From: an uncultured Acidobacteriota bacterium
GTDB lineage: Bacteria; Acidobacteriota; Thermoanaerobaculia; Multivoradales; SZUA-115
DNA length: 32,364 nucleotides
Direction of reading: 5' to 3'
Assembly: GCA_937867335.1 (NCBI GenBank)
Contig: CALMKX010000258.1
Span: 1 to 32,364, forward strand
The translations under genes and the position numbers were made by a program. How positions within the stretch are numbered: position 1 is the stretch's first letter; each line of letters begins with the position of its first letter. The notes beneath the pieces are model-generated. The model saw nothing but the letters and a program-made list of their open reading frames with translations. It did not search any database and was not told the DNA's origin. Below, piece after piece: positions 7,533-14,248 of the stretch.

Positions 7533-7552
7533 AATATTGATTGTACAATATT
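7533..7552 (-). promoter_or_regulatory. AT-rich nested dyad and possible -10 box at the start of the LolA-like gene
   Basis: AATATTG (7533-7539) and CAATATT (7546-7552) form an inverted repeat. A second perfect palindrome, ATTGTACAAT, occupies 7540-7549. On the minus strand 7545-7540 reads TACAAT, a good -10 hexamer that ends 7 nt before the ATG at 7532, so the transcript would be leaderless. A repressor bound to the dyad would cover the start site. The local base composition contrasts sharply with the surrounding GC-rich DNA. Confidence 0.5.
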
Positions 7553-7736
7553 CACTATATCGAGATCCAGCCCCGAGCGATCGGCCTGCCCCGGTCCCGG
7601 CGGCGAGAATCCGTGTGCTAGCATCCCGCCACGTTCTTCGCCGAGCCGAACCCAGGGCGGCTGCCAACGCCGTTCCTGGTGGGCGTTCGCTCGGATGCCG
7701 AATTCAGCTCTTGGGCTTTTGTCTCTGGGGGGTTCC

Positions 7737-8273
7737 ATGCCGCATCGATTTCCCATGGAGGCGGTTCTCCGCGATGGGCGCCGCGTCCTGATCCGCCTCT
7801 TCACCGAGAAAGACTGCGAAGCTCTGTATCGGTTCTTCCACAGCCTGCCGACGGACGTCCGGCGTTTCGCCTGGGAGAACATTGACGATCCGGAAGTGGT
7901 GGCCGGCTGGGGCCGTCATCTCGACTACTCGAAAGTGCTGCCGCTGCTCGCCTGGGACGGCAACCGGATCGTGGCCGACGCTACCCTGCACCGCCGGGAC
8001 CGCGGCCCGCTGCGCCTGGCGGGCCGCATCAAGTGGCTGATCGATCCCGCCTATCGGGGCGCCGGCCTGGGCACGGCCCTGGTGAACACGTTCATGTCGA
8101 TCGCCCGGGAACAGGGCTTGCGCCACCTCACGTGCCTGCTCGCCGCGGACCTCGAGGCCGACGCCGTGACCACGCTCTCCGGCCTGGGCTTCACCCAGGA
8201 GCTCTACCAGGCCTACGGCGTGGACGCTGAAGGCGGCTCCCACGACATGGTGCGCCTGGCTCTCCGGCTGTGA
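7737..8273 (+). CDS. GNAT-family N-acetyltransferase
   Basis: This is a 178-residue single-domain GNAT acetyltransferase. The acetyl-CoA-binding motif A is visible as IDPAYRGAGLGTALVNTF (about 102-118), carrying the R-G-x-G-L-G-T loop. A preceding beta strand (IVADATLHR) and a C-terminal GLGFTQELYQAYGVD complete the fold. The N-terminal LRDGRRVLIRLFTEKDCEALYRFF resembles the GNAT domains of the Pat/AcuA-type protein-lysine acetyltransferase group, but without regulatory domains; the acceptor cannot be deduced. The ATG at 7737 follows a G-rich tract (7727-7732) that may serve as ribosome-binding site. It is divergent from the LolA-like gene and about 215 nt upstream of the TonB receptor gene. 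Confidence 0.88.
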   Translation: MPHRFPMEAVLRDGRRVLIRLFTEKDCEALYRFFHSLPTDVRRFAWENIDDPEVVAGWGRHLDYSKVLPLLAWDGNRIVADATLHRRDRGPLRLAGRIKWLIDPAYRGAGLGTALVNTFMSIAREQGLRHLTCLLAADLEADAVTTLSGLGFTQELYQAYGVDAEGGSHDMVRLALRL

Positions 8274-8362
8274 GCGGACGGCCTCGGCCTCGCGAGGTCG
8301 GAGAGGGAGCCAGCAGGGAAGATAGTGCCGGGATTCCGGGCGCAAGCCTGTGAGGGTTGCGC

Positions 8363-8368
8363 TAAGAT
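8363..8368 (+). promoter_or_regulatory. Candidate -10 element in the leader of the TonB-receptor gene
   Basis: TAAGAT lies about 120 nt upstream of the receptor ATG, in a 216-bp intergenic stretch with no gene. No convincing -35 hexamer is found 16-18 nt upstream. If it is real, the receptor mRNA has a long 5' leader. The leader contains CTGGC/GCCAG complementary segments near 8389 and 8421 but no recognisable riboswitch. Confidence 0.25.
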
Positions 8369-8489
8369 GTTGGTGCGATTTCGTCACAACTGGCGGGCCT
8401 CGGCTGCGTGTGGTGATCATGCCAGAGCGCCCAGCGAGCCGGTCACGTCGTGGAACAGAGCTTCGATGGCGAGGAAAGGAGCAGAAGGA

Positions 8490-11411
8490 ATGAAACGTTG
8501 GCTCGGAAGCGTGCTGGGTGTAGCCCTGTTGGCAGGCCTCTTGGCCCTGCCGGCCGGGGCCCAGCTGCAGTACGGCAACCTCTATGGCACCGTCACGGAC
8601 GCGGACGGCCAGGCGTTGCCAGGTGTGACCGTGACCGCCACCGGAGCCGCTGGCTCGCTGGTGCAGGTGACGGACGAAAAGGGGCAGTTCCGCTTCCTCA
8701 ACCTCTCGCCCGGCACCTACCAGGTGCGGGCTGAGCTCTCGGGCTTCTCCACGGTCGACATGTCGGACGTCGCGGTCACCCTGGGCGGCCGGGTGAATCT
8801 AGAGGTGAAGCTCACCCCGCAGCTCTCCGAGACGCTGACCGTGACCGGGGAGGCCCCGCTGCTCGACGAGCACCGCCAGAACCGGGGCTCGGTGGTCACT
8901 CCCGAGGAGCTCAACAAGCTGCCCACGGCGCGAGATCCGTGGTCCTTGCTGTCGCAGGCCCCGGGCGTGCAGGTGGACCGTATCAACGTCGGCGGCAACG
9001 AGAGCGGCCAGCAGTCGAACTTCCTGGGCGCAGGCTCGGGCGGTCGCGAGAACACCTTCGCCGTGGACGGCGTGATCCTGACCGACATGAACGCGGTGGG
9101 CGGCTCGTTCGTCTACTACGACTTCGGCGCCTTCGAGGAGGTGCAGTTCACGGTTTCGTCCACGGACGTCACCGTGGCCACCGCCGGTGTCACCTTGAAC
9201 CAGGTGACCAAGCGCGGCACCAACCAGATCCGCGGCAACGCTCGCTATCTGCGCACCGACGGCAGCCTGCAGTCCTCGCCCTCGCTGGCCAACGGCAACG
9301 AGATCGACAGTGTCTCCGAGTACGGACTCGACATCGGCGGTCCGCTCTACAAGGACCACCTCTGGCTGTGGGGCTCGTGGGGCGAGAGCGACATCCGCAA
9401 CCTGGTGCCCTCGGCCGGCGGCGGCCAGCAGCTGGACCGCACCAAGCTCAAGGACTACAACTTCAAGCTCAACTTCGCCGGCTCGCAGAACCTCTCCGGC
9501 GTGCTCCACTTCTGGACCAACAACAAGCTGAAGTTCGGCCGCGGCGCCGGCCCCACCCGTGCCCCCGAGGCCACCCTCGACCAGACCACGCCGACCGACA
9601 CCTACAAGGCCGAGGTCTCCTGGCTGCCGAGCTCGGATTGGGTGGTCAACGTGCTCGCCTCGCGCAGCGACGGCAAGTTCACCTTGACCCCCAAGGGCGG
9701 TCTCAACGCCGATGTCTACGACGATCCGGACGGCGTGCGGCACGGCAGTACCTTCGATTTCGACCAGCACGCGGTGATCGACCAGGGCCGTATTGATACC
9801 CACTACTTCCTCACCGCTGGCTCGAGCACCCACGAGCTCAAGTTCGGCGGCAGCTACCGGACCCAGGACAACGAGTCCGGCACGATCTGGCCGAAAGGCC
9901 GCCGCACCGTGGCGATCAGCGCTCAGGAGGCGGGAGCCACGCAGCTGGTGATCTTCCCCCGCGACCGCACCGTGGCGGCGAGCAGCGAGTACACCTCGCT
10001 GTGGGCTCAGGACTCGATCTCCCTCGACCGCTGGACGATCTCGGCCGGCTTGCGCTGGGACAAGCAGTCTGGCAAGAACAAGGCCACTACCAACGCCGGC
10101 AACGCTCAGGCCACGGACCCGGCCAATGGCGTCAACTACCTGCCGCCCTTGAGCTTCAGCGGCAACGACGCCGGTGGCTTCGAGTGGAGCACCATCGTGC
10201 CCCGCCTGGGCGTCACCTACGCGGCCGGTGAGAAGCGCAACACGCTGATCCGCGGCACTTTCTCGCAGTACGCCGAACAGCTGGGCCAAAACCCGCAGAT
10301 CTTCCGCGTGAACCCCACCGGCGGCTACAGCTACGCCTACTTCTACTTCACCGACGCCAACGGCAACTTGCTGCTCGACGACGCCGAGCGCAGCTCGCTG
10401 TCGTTCTACTACCCGTACGGCTTCGACCCGGCGAACCCCGGGGCGCTCACCACCCCGAACGTCAATGACAAGGACTTGAAGCCGGCGACCAGCGACGAGC
10501 TGACCTTCAGCCTGGAGCAGGGCATCGGCGCCAACTTCATGGTCGGCGGCACCCTCACCCTGCGCCAGACCCGCGACATCGCCGAGCAGCGGCCCTTCAT
10601 CGTCGACGGCACCGGGACCACCCGGCTCGCCACGCGGGACGACTACGTGCTGCGCACCAACGATGCCGGCCAGCCGGATCCCCTGGTGGCCAGGCTGCCC
10701 AACGGCACCCAGGTGGCGATTCCGATCTACGTGCTGCGCGATGATCTCTCGCCCACCGGCGGCTCGCTCTTGACCAACGGCGACCGCAAGACGAAGTACA
10801 CCGGCCTCTCCGTGTACTTCCAGCGCCGCCTGGCCAACAACTGGTCGGCCCGAGGGCACTTCACCTACTCGGACTGGAAGTGGGATATCGGGCCCGAGTT
10901 CCGCCGCTACGACGACCCAACAGATGTGGTCAACGACGGCCTCTTCTTCTCGGATTCGGACGACGTCTACGTGGAGCGCTCGGGCGGCAACAAGACCAGC
11001 GTGTTCACCGGTAGCAAGTGGAACTTCAACCTAAACGGCCTCTACCAGGTGGCGCCGTCGCGGCCCTGGGGCTTCGATGTCGGCCTGTCCCTGACCGGCC
11101 GACAAGGCTATCCGCGCCCGCCGCTGCGCAGCCGGGTGAGCGGCGGCGCCCTCGGTGGGCGCACCGTTCAGCTGTCGCGCAACCTGGACGATTTCCGCAA
11201 CCCCAACGTGATCACGCTCGACGCCCACCTGGGCAAGGACTTCACCTTCGGCGCCACCAAGTTGCAGCTGTCGATCGACGGTTTCAACTTGACCAACAAC
11301 GATCCGGTTCTGCAGCGTGAAGTGGATGCCCGATTGGGCCGCTACAACCAGATCGACGAGCGGCTCTCGCCGCGGGTGTTCCGAGTGGGCCTGATCGTGC
11401 GCTACAACTAG
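8490..11411 (+). CDS. TonB-dependent receptor with carboxypeptidase-regulatory-like domain (Oar-like)
   Basis: This 973-residue outer-membrane transporter has a signal peptide (GSVLGVALLAGLLALPAGAQ, about 1-24). A carboxypeptidase-regulatory Ig-like domain follows (about 28-108: GTVTDADGQALPGVTV, then GQFRFLNLSPGTYQVRAEL). The plug domain (about 125-245) has ETLTVTGEAPLLDE, ENTFAVDGVILTDMN and LNQVTKRGTNQIRG. A long beta-barrel rich in aromatic and Asn residues then runs to the end. The Ig-plus-plug layout is that of the Oar-like group, which is heavily expanded in Acidobacteriota. Substrates of this group are often glycans, peptides or proteins and cannot be named here. The ATG at 8490 has an AAGGAG site 8 nt upstream. 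No TonB/ExbBD or SusD partner is adjacent, and a strong terminator follows. Confidence 0.93.
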   Translation: MKRWLGSVLGVALLAGLLALPAGAQLQYGNLYGTVTDADGQALPGVTVTATGAAGSLVQVTDEKGQFRFLNLSPGTYQVRAELSGFSTVDMSDVAVTLGGRVNLEVKLTPQLSETLTVTGEAPLLDEHRQNRGSVVTPEELNKLPTARDPWSLLSQAPGVQVDRINVGGNESGQQSNFLGAGSGGRENTFAVDGVILTDMNAVGGSFVYYDFGAFEEVQFTVSSTDVTVATAGVTLNQVTKRGTNQIRGNARYLRTDGSLQSSPSLANGNEIDSVSEYGLDIGGPLYKDHLWLWGSWGESDIRNLVPSAGGGQQLDRTKLKDYNFKLNFAGSQNLSGVLHFWTNNKLKFGRGAGPTRAPEATLDQTTPTDTYKAEVSWLPSSDWVVNVLASRSDGKFTLTPKGGLNADVYDDPDGVRHGSTFDFDQHAVIDQGRIDTHYFLTAGSSTHELKFGGSYRTQDNESGTIWPKGRRTVAISAQEAGATQLVIFPRDRTVAASSEYTSLWAQDSISLDRWTISAGLRWDKQSGKNKATTNAGNAQATDPANGVNYLPPLSFSGNDAGGFEWSTIVPRLGVTYAAGEKRNTLIRGTFSQYAEQLGQNPQIFRVNPTGGYSYAYFYFTDANGNLLLDDAERSSLSFYYPYGFDPANPGALTTPNVNDKDLKPATSDELTFSLEQGIGANFMVGGTLTLRQTRDIAEQRPFIVDGTGTTRLATRDDYVLRTNDAGQPDPLVARLPNGTQVAIPIYVLRDDLSPTGGSLLTNGDRKTKYTGLSVYFQRRLANNWSARGHFTYSDWKWDIGPEFRRYDDPTDVVNDGLFFSDSDDVYVERSGGNKTSVFTGSKWNFNLNGLYQVAPSRPWGFDVGLSLTGRQGYPRPPLRSRVSGGALGGRTVQLSRNLDDFRNPNVITLDAHLGKDFTFGATKLQLSIDGFNLTNNDPVLQREVDARLGRYNQIDERLSPRVFRVGLIVRYN

Positions 11412-11434
11412 CGCCCACTGAGGGTTCGAAGTGG

Positions 11435-11463
11435 AAGCGCCGGGGGCGACCCCGGCGCTTTTT
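11435..11463 (+). terminator. Intrinsic terminator of the TonB-receptor gene
   Basis: AAGCGCCGGGG (11435-11445) pairs perfectly with CCCCGGCGCTT (11450-11460) around a GCGA loop, a GNRA tetraloop. The stem runs directly into a T-tract (11459-11463). It lies 24 nt after the receptor stop codon. It also separates this gene from the convergent mazF. Confidence 0.92.
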
Positions 11464-11487
11464 GCTTGTGGGAGGTTACTGCGGGCT

Positions 11488-11817
11488 TCAGGGCGCGAAG
11501 AGCTCGCGGAGCACGCCGAGGACTGCCGCTGCCTCCTCGGAGTCGAGGGAACCCAGGCGCCGAAGGAGACGAGCCTTGTCCACGGTGCGAATCTGGTCGA
11601 GGATGATCTGCCCCTGCTTGCCGTCGAAAAGACAGGGTACGCGACTGGGATAGGGTCGGCTCGCGGTGGTCATCGGAGCGATGATCACCGTGCGCAGAGG
11701 GCGGTTCATCTCGTCCGGAGAGATCACCAGGCACGGCCTGGACTTCTGGATCTCGCTGCCGATCGTCGGATCGAGGCCGACCAGGAACACGTCGAAGCGC
11801 CTTACTTCCACTCCCAC
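11488..11817 (-). CDS. mazF: MazF/PemK-family endoribonuclease toxin
   Basis: This is a 109-residue MazF-type mRNA interferase. Family motifs present are the opening RFDVFLVGLDPTIGSEIQKSRP with the conserved Arg of the active loop, CLVISPDEMN, the strand VIIAPMTT preceding the conserved Ser/Thr, and the end QIILDQIRTVDKARLL. Such toxins cleave single-stranded RNA at short sequence motifs and stop growth when released from the antitoxin. The ATG at 11817 lies inside the end of the antitoxin gene (16-nt overlap), the normal arrangement for co-translation. Length and motifs look intact, so the toxin is probably functional. Confidence 0.94.
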   Translation of the reverse strand: MGVEVRRFDVFLVGLDPTIGSEIQKSRPCLVISPDEMNRPLRTVIIAPMTTASRPYPSRVPCLFDGKQGQIILDQIRTVDKARLLRRLGSLDSEEAAAVLGVLRELFAP

Positions 11818-12059
11818 TCCTCGTCATCGAAAGAGTTGGAAACCTGGGCCTCTCCCTCCAGGAGGCGGTCGTCCCCCTTTCGTGCCATCTCGCGAAACGA
11901 AGCCTCCCAGCCGGCCCGTGGCAAGCGGACGGGCTCGATCACCAAGGAGTGGTTACGAACCGAGATCTCGACCGCGCCGCGGAGGCCGGTCTGCTCGAGA
12001 AGGGTCTTGGGGATGCGGACTCCCTGCGAGTTGCCGATACGGACGATGTGGGTTCTCAT
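11802..12059 (-). CDS. mazE: MazE-type antitoxin (AbrB/SpoVT fold)
   Basis: This 85-residue antitoxin has an N-terminal swapped-hairpin AbrB DNA-binding domain (RTHIVRIGNSQGVRIPKTLL, then ISVRNHSLVIEP). Its acidic, disordered tail (EAQVSNSFDDEEWEWK) is the type that wraps around MazF. The ATG at 12059 is preferred over a start 36 nt further upstream, because the MazE domain begins there and a GGGAG site lies 8-12 nt before it. The gene overlaps mazF by 16 nt. A clear promoter and a GTGATCAC palindrome lie just upstream, consistent with autoregulation. Confidence 0.93.
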   Translation of the reverse strand: MRTHIVRIGNSQGVRIPKTLLEQTGLRGAVEISVRNHSLVIEPVRLPRAGWEASFREMARKGDDRLLEGEAQVSNSFDDEEWEWK

Positions 12060-12074
12060 CTCTCTTCTCCCGGC

Positions 12075-12111
12075 GTGATCACATTGTAGGCACACTCGAG
12101 TCTGGCCTCAA
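12075..12111 (-). promoter_or_regulatory. Promoter and putative operator of mazEF
   Basis: On the minus strand TTGAGG (12111-12106) and TACAAT (12088-12083) are separated by exactly 17 nt, close to the sigma-70 consensus. The expected transcription start, near 12076, falls in the 8-bp palindrome GTGATCAC (12075-12082), a plausible MazE or MazEF binding site. The leader would be about 16-17 nt and contains the mazE ribosome-binding site. Confidence 0.72.
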
Positions 12112-12131
12112 GAGCGGCGCTCCGCCTCGGG

Positions 12132-12137
12132 TATGCT
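12132..12137 (+). promoter_or_regulatory. Likely -10 box directly upstream of the first sulfatase-fold gene
   Basis: TATGCT ends 8 nt before the ATG at 12146, so transcription would begin at or next to the start codon. There is no Shine-Dalgarno-like sequence in the intervening GC-rich bases. The same hexamer with nearly the same spacing precedes vapB at 29875. Confidence 0.45.
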
Positions 12138-12145
12138 CTTGGGCG

Positions 12146-14248
12146 ATGGCGAGAGCTCTTCTGCGCTGGCCCGCCCTGCTGCTGGCTTCGGTGTTCGGCT
12201 TGGTGGGTTGCTCGAGGGCCGGTCTGGCCGAGGGCCCGCCGGCGGCGCCTCCGGATCTGATCCTGATCACCATCGACACCCTCCGGGCGGACGCTCCGAG
12301 CTTCGCGGGAGTCCACCCCGGTACCACCCCCAACCTGGACAGGCTGGCCGCCAAAGGGCGGGTGTTCGACAACGCCCACGCCCACAACGTCATCACCCTG
12401 CCCTCCCACACCAACATCCTCACCGGCCTCTACCCCTACCAGCACGGCGTGCGGGAGAACAGCGGCTTCAAGCTGCGGCGTGACGTTCCCACTCTGGCCA
12501 CTTACCTGAAGGCCGCCGGCTACAAGACCGCTGCCTTCGTGGGCGCCTACCCCCTGGACTCGGAGTTCGGCCTGGACCGCGGCTTCGACGTCTACGACGA
12601 TCGCTTCCCGAAAGGCTCGAGACCCACCGAGTTCGTGCTGCCCGAGCGCCGGGGGGACGAGGTGGTGCGCCTGGCCCTCGCCTGGTGGCAGCAGCAGAAG
12701 GGCAGCCGCCGCTTCCTCTGGGTGCATCTCTTCGATCCCCATGCGCCCTACGATCCGCCGGAGCCTTTCGCCAGCAAGTTCGCCAAGGAGCCCTACCTGG
12801 GCGATGTAGCGGCCGCGGATTCCTTCCTGGCGCCGCTGCTTTCGCCGCACCTCGAGGGCAAGGAGCCGCCGGCGCTGATCGTGGTCACCGGCGACCACGG
12901 CGAAGGGTTGGGCGAGCACGGCGAGCTCACCCACGGCCTCTTCGCCTACGAGCCCACCCTCCACGTGCCACTCCTGCTCTGGGGAGTGGGGGTGCCCCCG
13001 GGGCGGGACCCCCGGCCGGCCCGACATGTGGACATTCTGCCCACTCTGCTCGGCGCGGCCGGCGTCAAGCCGCCCACGGCCGGGGCTTCGCGGCTGCCCG
13101 GGGCCTCCCTGCTGGGACCGGCGCCCAGCGGCCTTGCGGCGGATTCCTACTTCGAATCCCTCTCGGCCAGCTTGAATCGCGGCTGGGCGCCGCTCCGAGG
13201 GGTGATCCGGGACGGCAAGAAGGCGATCTTGCTTCCGTTGCCGGAGCTTTACGATCTGCCGCGCGACCCTCGCGAGGCCAGCAACCTTTTCGACGCCGAG
13301 CGGCGCCTGGCAGCGACGCTGCTGCGCTCGTTGCCCACCGAGTCCGAGTGGCCGCCGCCGCGGGGGGCGATCTCGGAGGAGGAAGCGAGGCGGCTCGCGG
13401 CGCTGGGCTACATCACCAGCACGGCGAGCACCAAGCCGAGCTTCGACGTGAAAGACGATCCCAAGCGGCTGGTCGACCTCGACCGCAAGATCCACGACCT
13501 CGTGGACCTCTACTCCCGGGGCAGGCTCGAGGAGGCCGTGAAGCTCGGGGAAGAGGTGGTCAAGGAGCGCCCGGAGATGCCGCTCGGCTATTCCCTCCTG
13601 GCCCAGGCCCTGCTCGAGAAGGGCGATACCGCGGCGGCTGTGAAGTTGATGCAGGAGGCCCGCAAGGGCGGCCGGGCCACCGAGAGCCTGCTGGTGCAGC
13701 TGGGCCTCTCGCTGGCCGAGCTGGGCCGGGCCCAGGAGGCGATCGAAGTGCTCGAGGGGCCGGCCGGCCACGGCAACCTCGAGGCCGGCAACGCGCTCGC
13801 CCAAACGCTTTCTGAAGCGGGCCAGCAGGAGGCGGCCCGGGAAACCCTCGCGAAGCTCCTGGCGGCCGATCCCGAGCAGCCGAAGACCTACGAGAACCTC
13901 GGCCTGGTGGCGCTGCGCCAAGGCCGCTGGCTGGAGGCGAGAGACCAATCGAAGAAGGCCCTTGAGCTCAACCCGGGCCTGCCCCTGTCCTGGAACAACC
14001 TCGGCGTGGCGCTCTACCGCCTGGGGCAGCCCGAGCCGGCCCTCGATGCCTGGGCGAAAGCCGTGGAGCTCGACCCCAAACTCTACGACGCTCTCTTCAA
14101 CCTTGGCTTCAAGGCAGCCGAGCACGGGCGCACCGCCCAGGCTCGAAAGGCTCTGGAGCAGTTCATCGCCAGCGCCCCGCGGGATCGCTACGGCCCGGAC
14201 ATCCGCGAGGCTCAGGGCCTGCTCGGCCAGCTGAGGGCGAAGGGGTGA
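12146..14248 (+). CDS. Sulfatase-fold lipoprotein with C-terminal TPRs, Thr at the catalytic position (first of pair)
   Basis: This 700-residue protein starts with a lipoprotein signal (lipobox LVGC, Cys22). An alkaline-phosphatase/sulfatase-superfamily domain spans about 36-420. Visible metal-site elements are ILITIDTLRAD (Asp44) and VVTGDHGEGLGEHG near 250-262. Around the nucleophile the sequence is VITLPSHTNILTGLYP. Aligned with the sulfatase motif C-x-P-S-R, the Cys is Thr84 and the Arg is His88, so formylglycine cannot form. Thr is the nucleophile in LtaS- and EptA-type transferases and in phosphatases of this superfamily. A TPR region follows (about 455-695, for example SWNNLGVALYRLGQPEPALDAW). 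Its stop overlaps the next gene by four bases. The substrate is unknown; phosphodiesterase or transferase activity is more likely than sulfatase activity (inference). Confidence 0.85.
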   Translation: MARALLRWPALLLASVFGLVGCSRAGLAEGPPAAPPDLILITIDTLRADAPSFAGVHPGTTPNLDRLAAKGRVFDNAHAHNVITLPSHTNILTGLYPYQHGVRENSGFKLRRDVPTLATYLKAAGYKTAAFVGAYPLDSEFGLDRGFDVYDDRFPKGSRPTEFVLPERRGDEVVRLALAWWQQQKGSRRFLWVHLFDPHAPYDPPEPFASKFAKEPYLGDVAAADSFLAPLLSPHLEGKEPPALIVVTGDHGEGLGEHGELTHGLFAYEPTLHVPLLLWGVGVPPGRDPRPARHVDILPTLLGAAGVKPPTAGASRLPGASLLGPAPSGLAADSYFESLSASLNRGWAPLRGVIRDGKKAILLPLPELYDLPRDPREASNLFDAERRLAATLLRSLPTESEWPPPRGAISEEEARRLAALGYITSTASTKPSFDVKDDPKRLVDLDRKIHDLVDLYSRGRLEEAVKLGEEVVKERPEMPLGYSLLAQALLEKGDTAAAVKLMQEARKGGRATESLLVQLGLSLAELGRAQEAIEVLEGPAGHGNLEAGNALAQTLSEAGQQEAARETLAKLLAADPEQPKTYENLGLVALRQGRWLEARDQSKKALELNPGLPLSWNNLGVALYRLGQPEPALDAWAKAVELDPKLYDALFNLGFKAAEHGRTAQARKALEQFIASAPRDRYGPDIREAQGLLGQLRAKG

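Noticed and set aside
6744-7667. Longer 307-codon version of the LolA-like protein
   Set aside because: The extra N-terminus would be translated through AT-rich regulatory DNA and would put a signal peptide in the interior.
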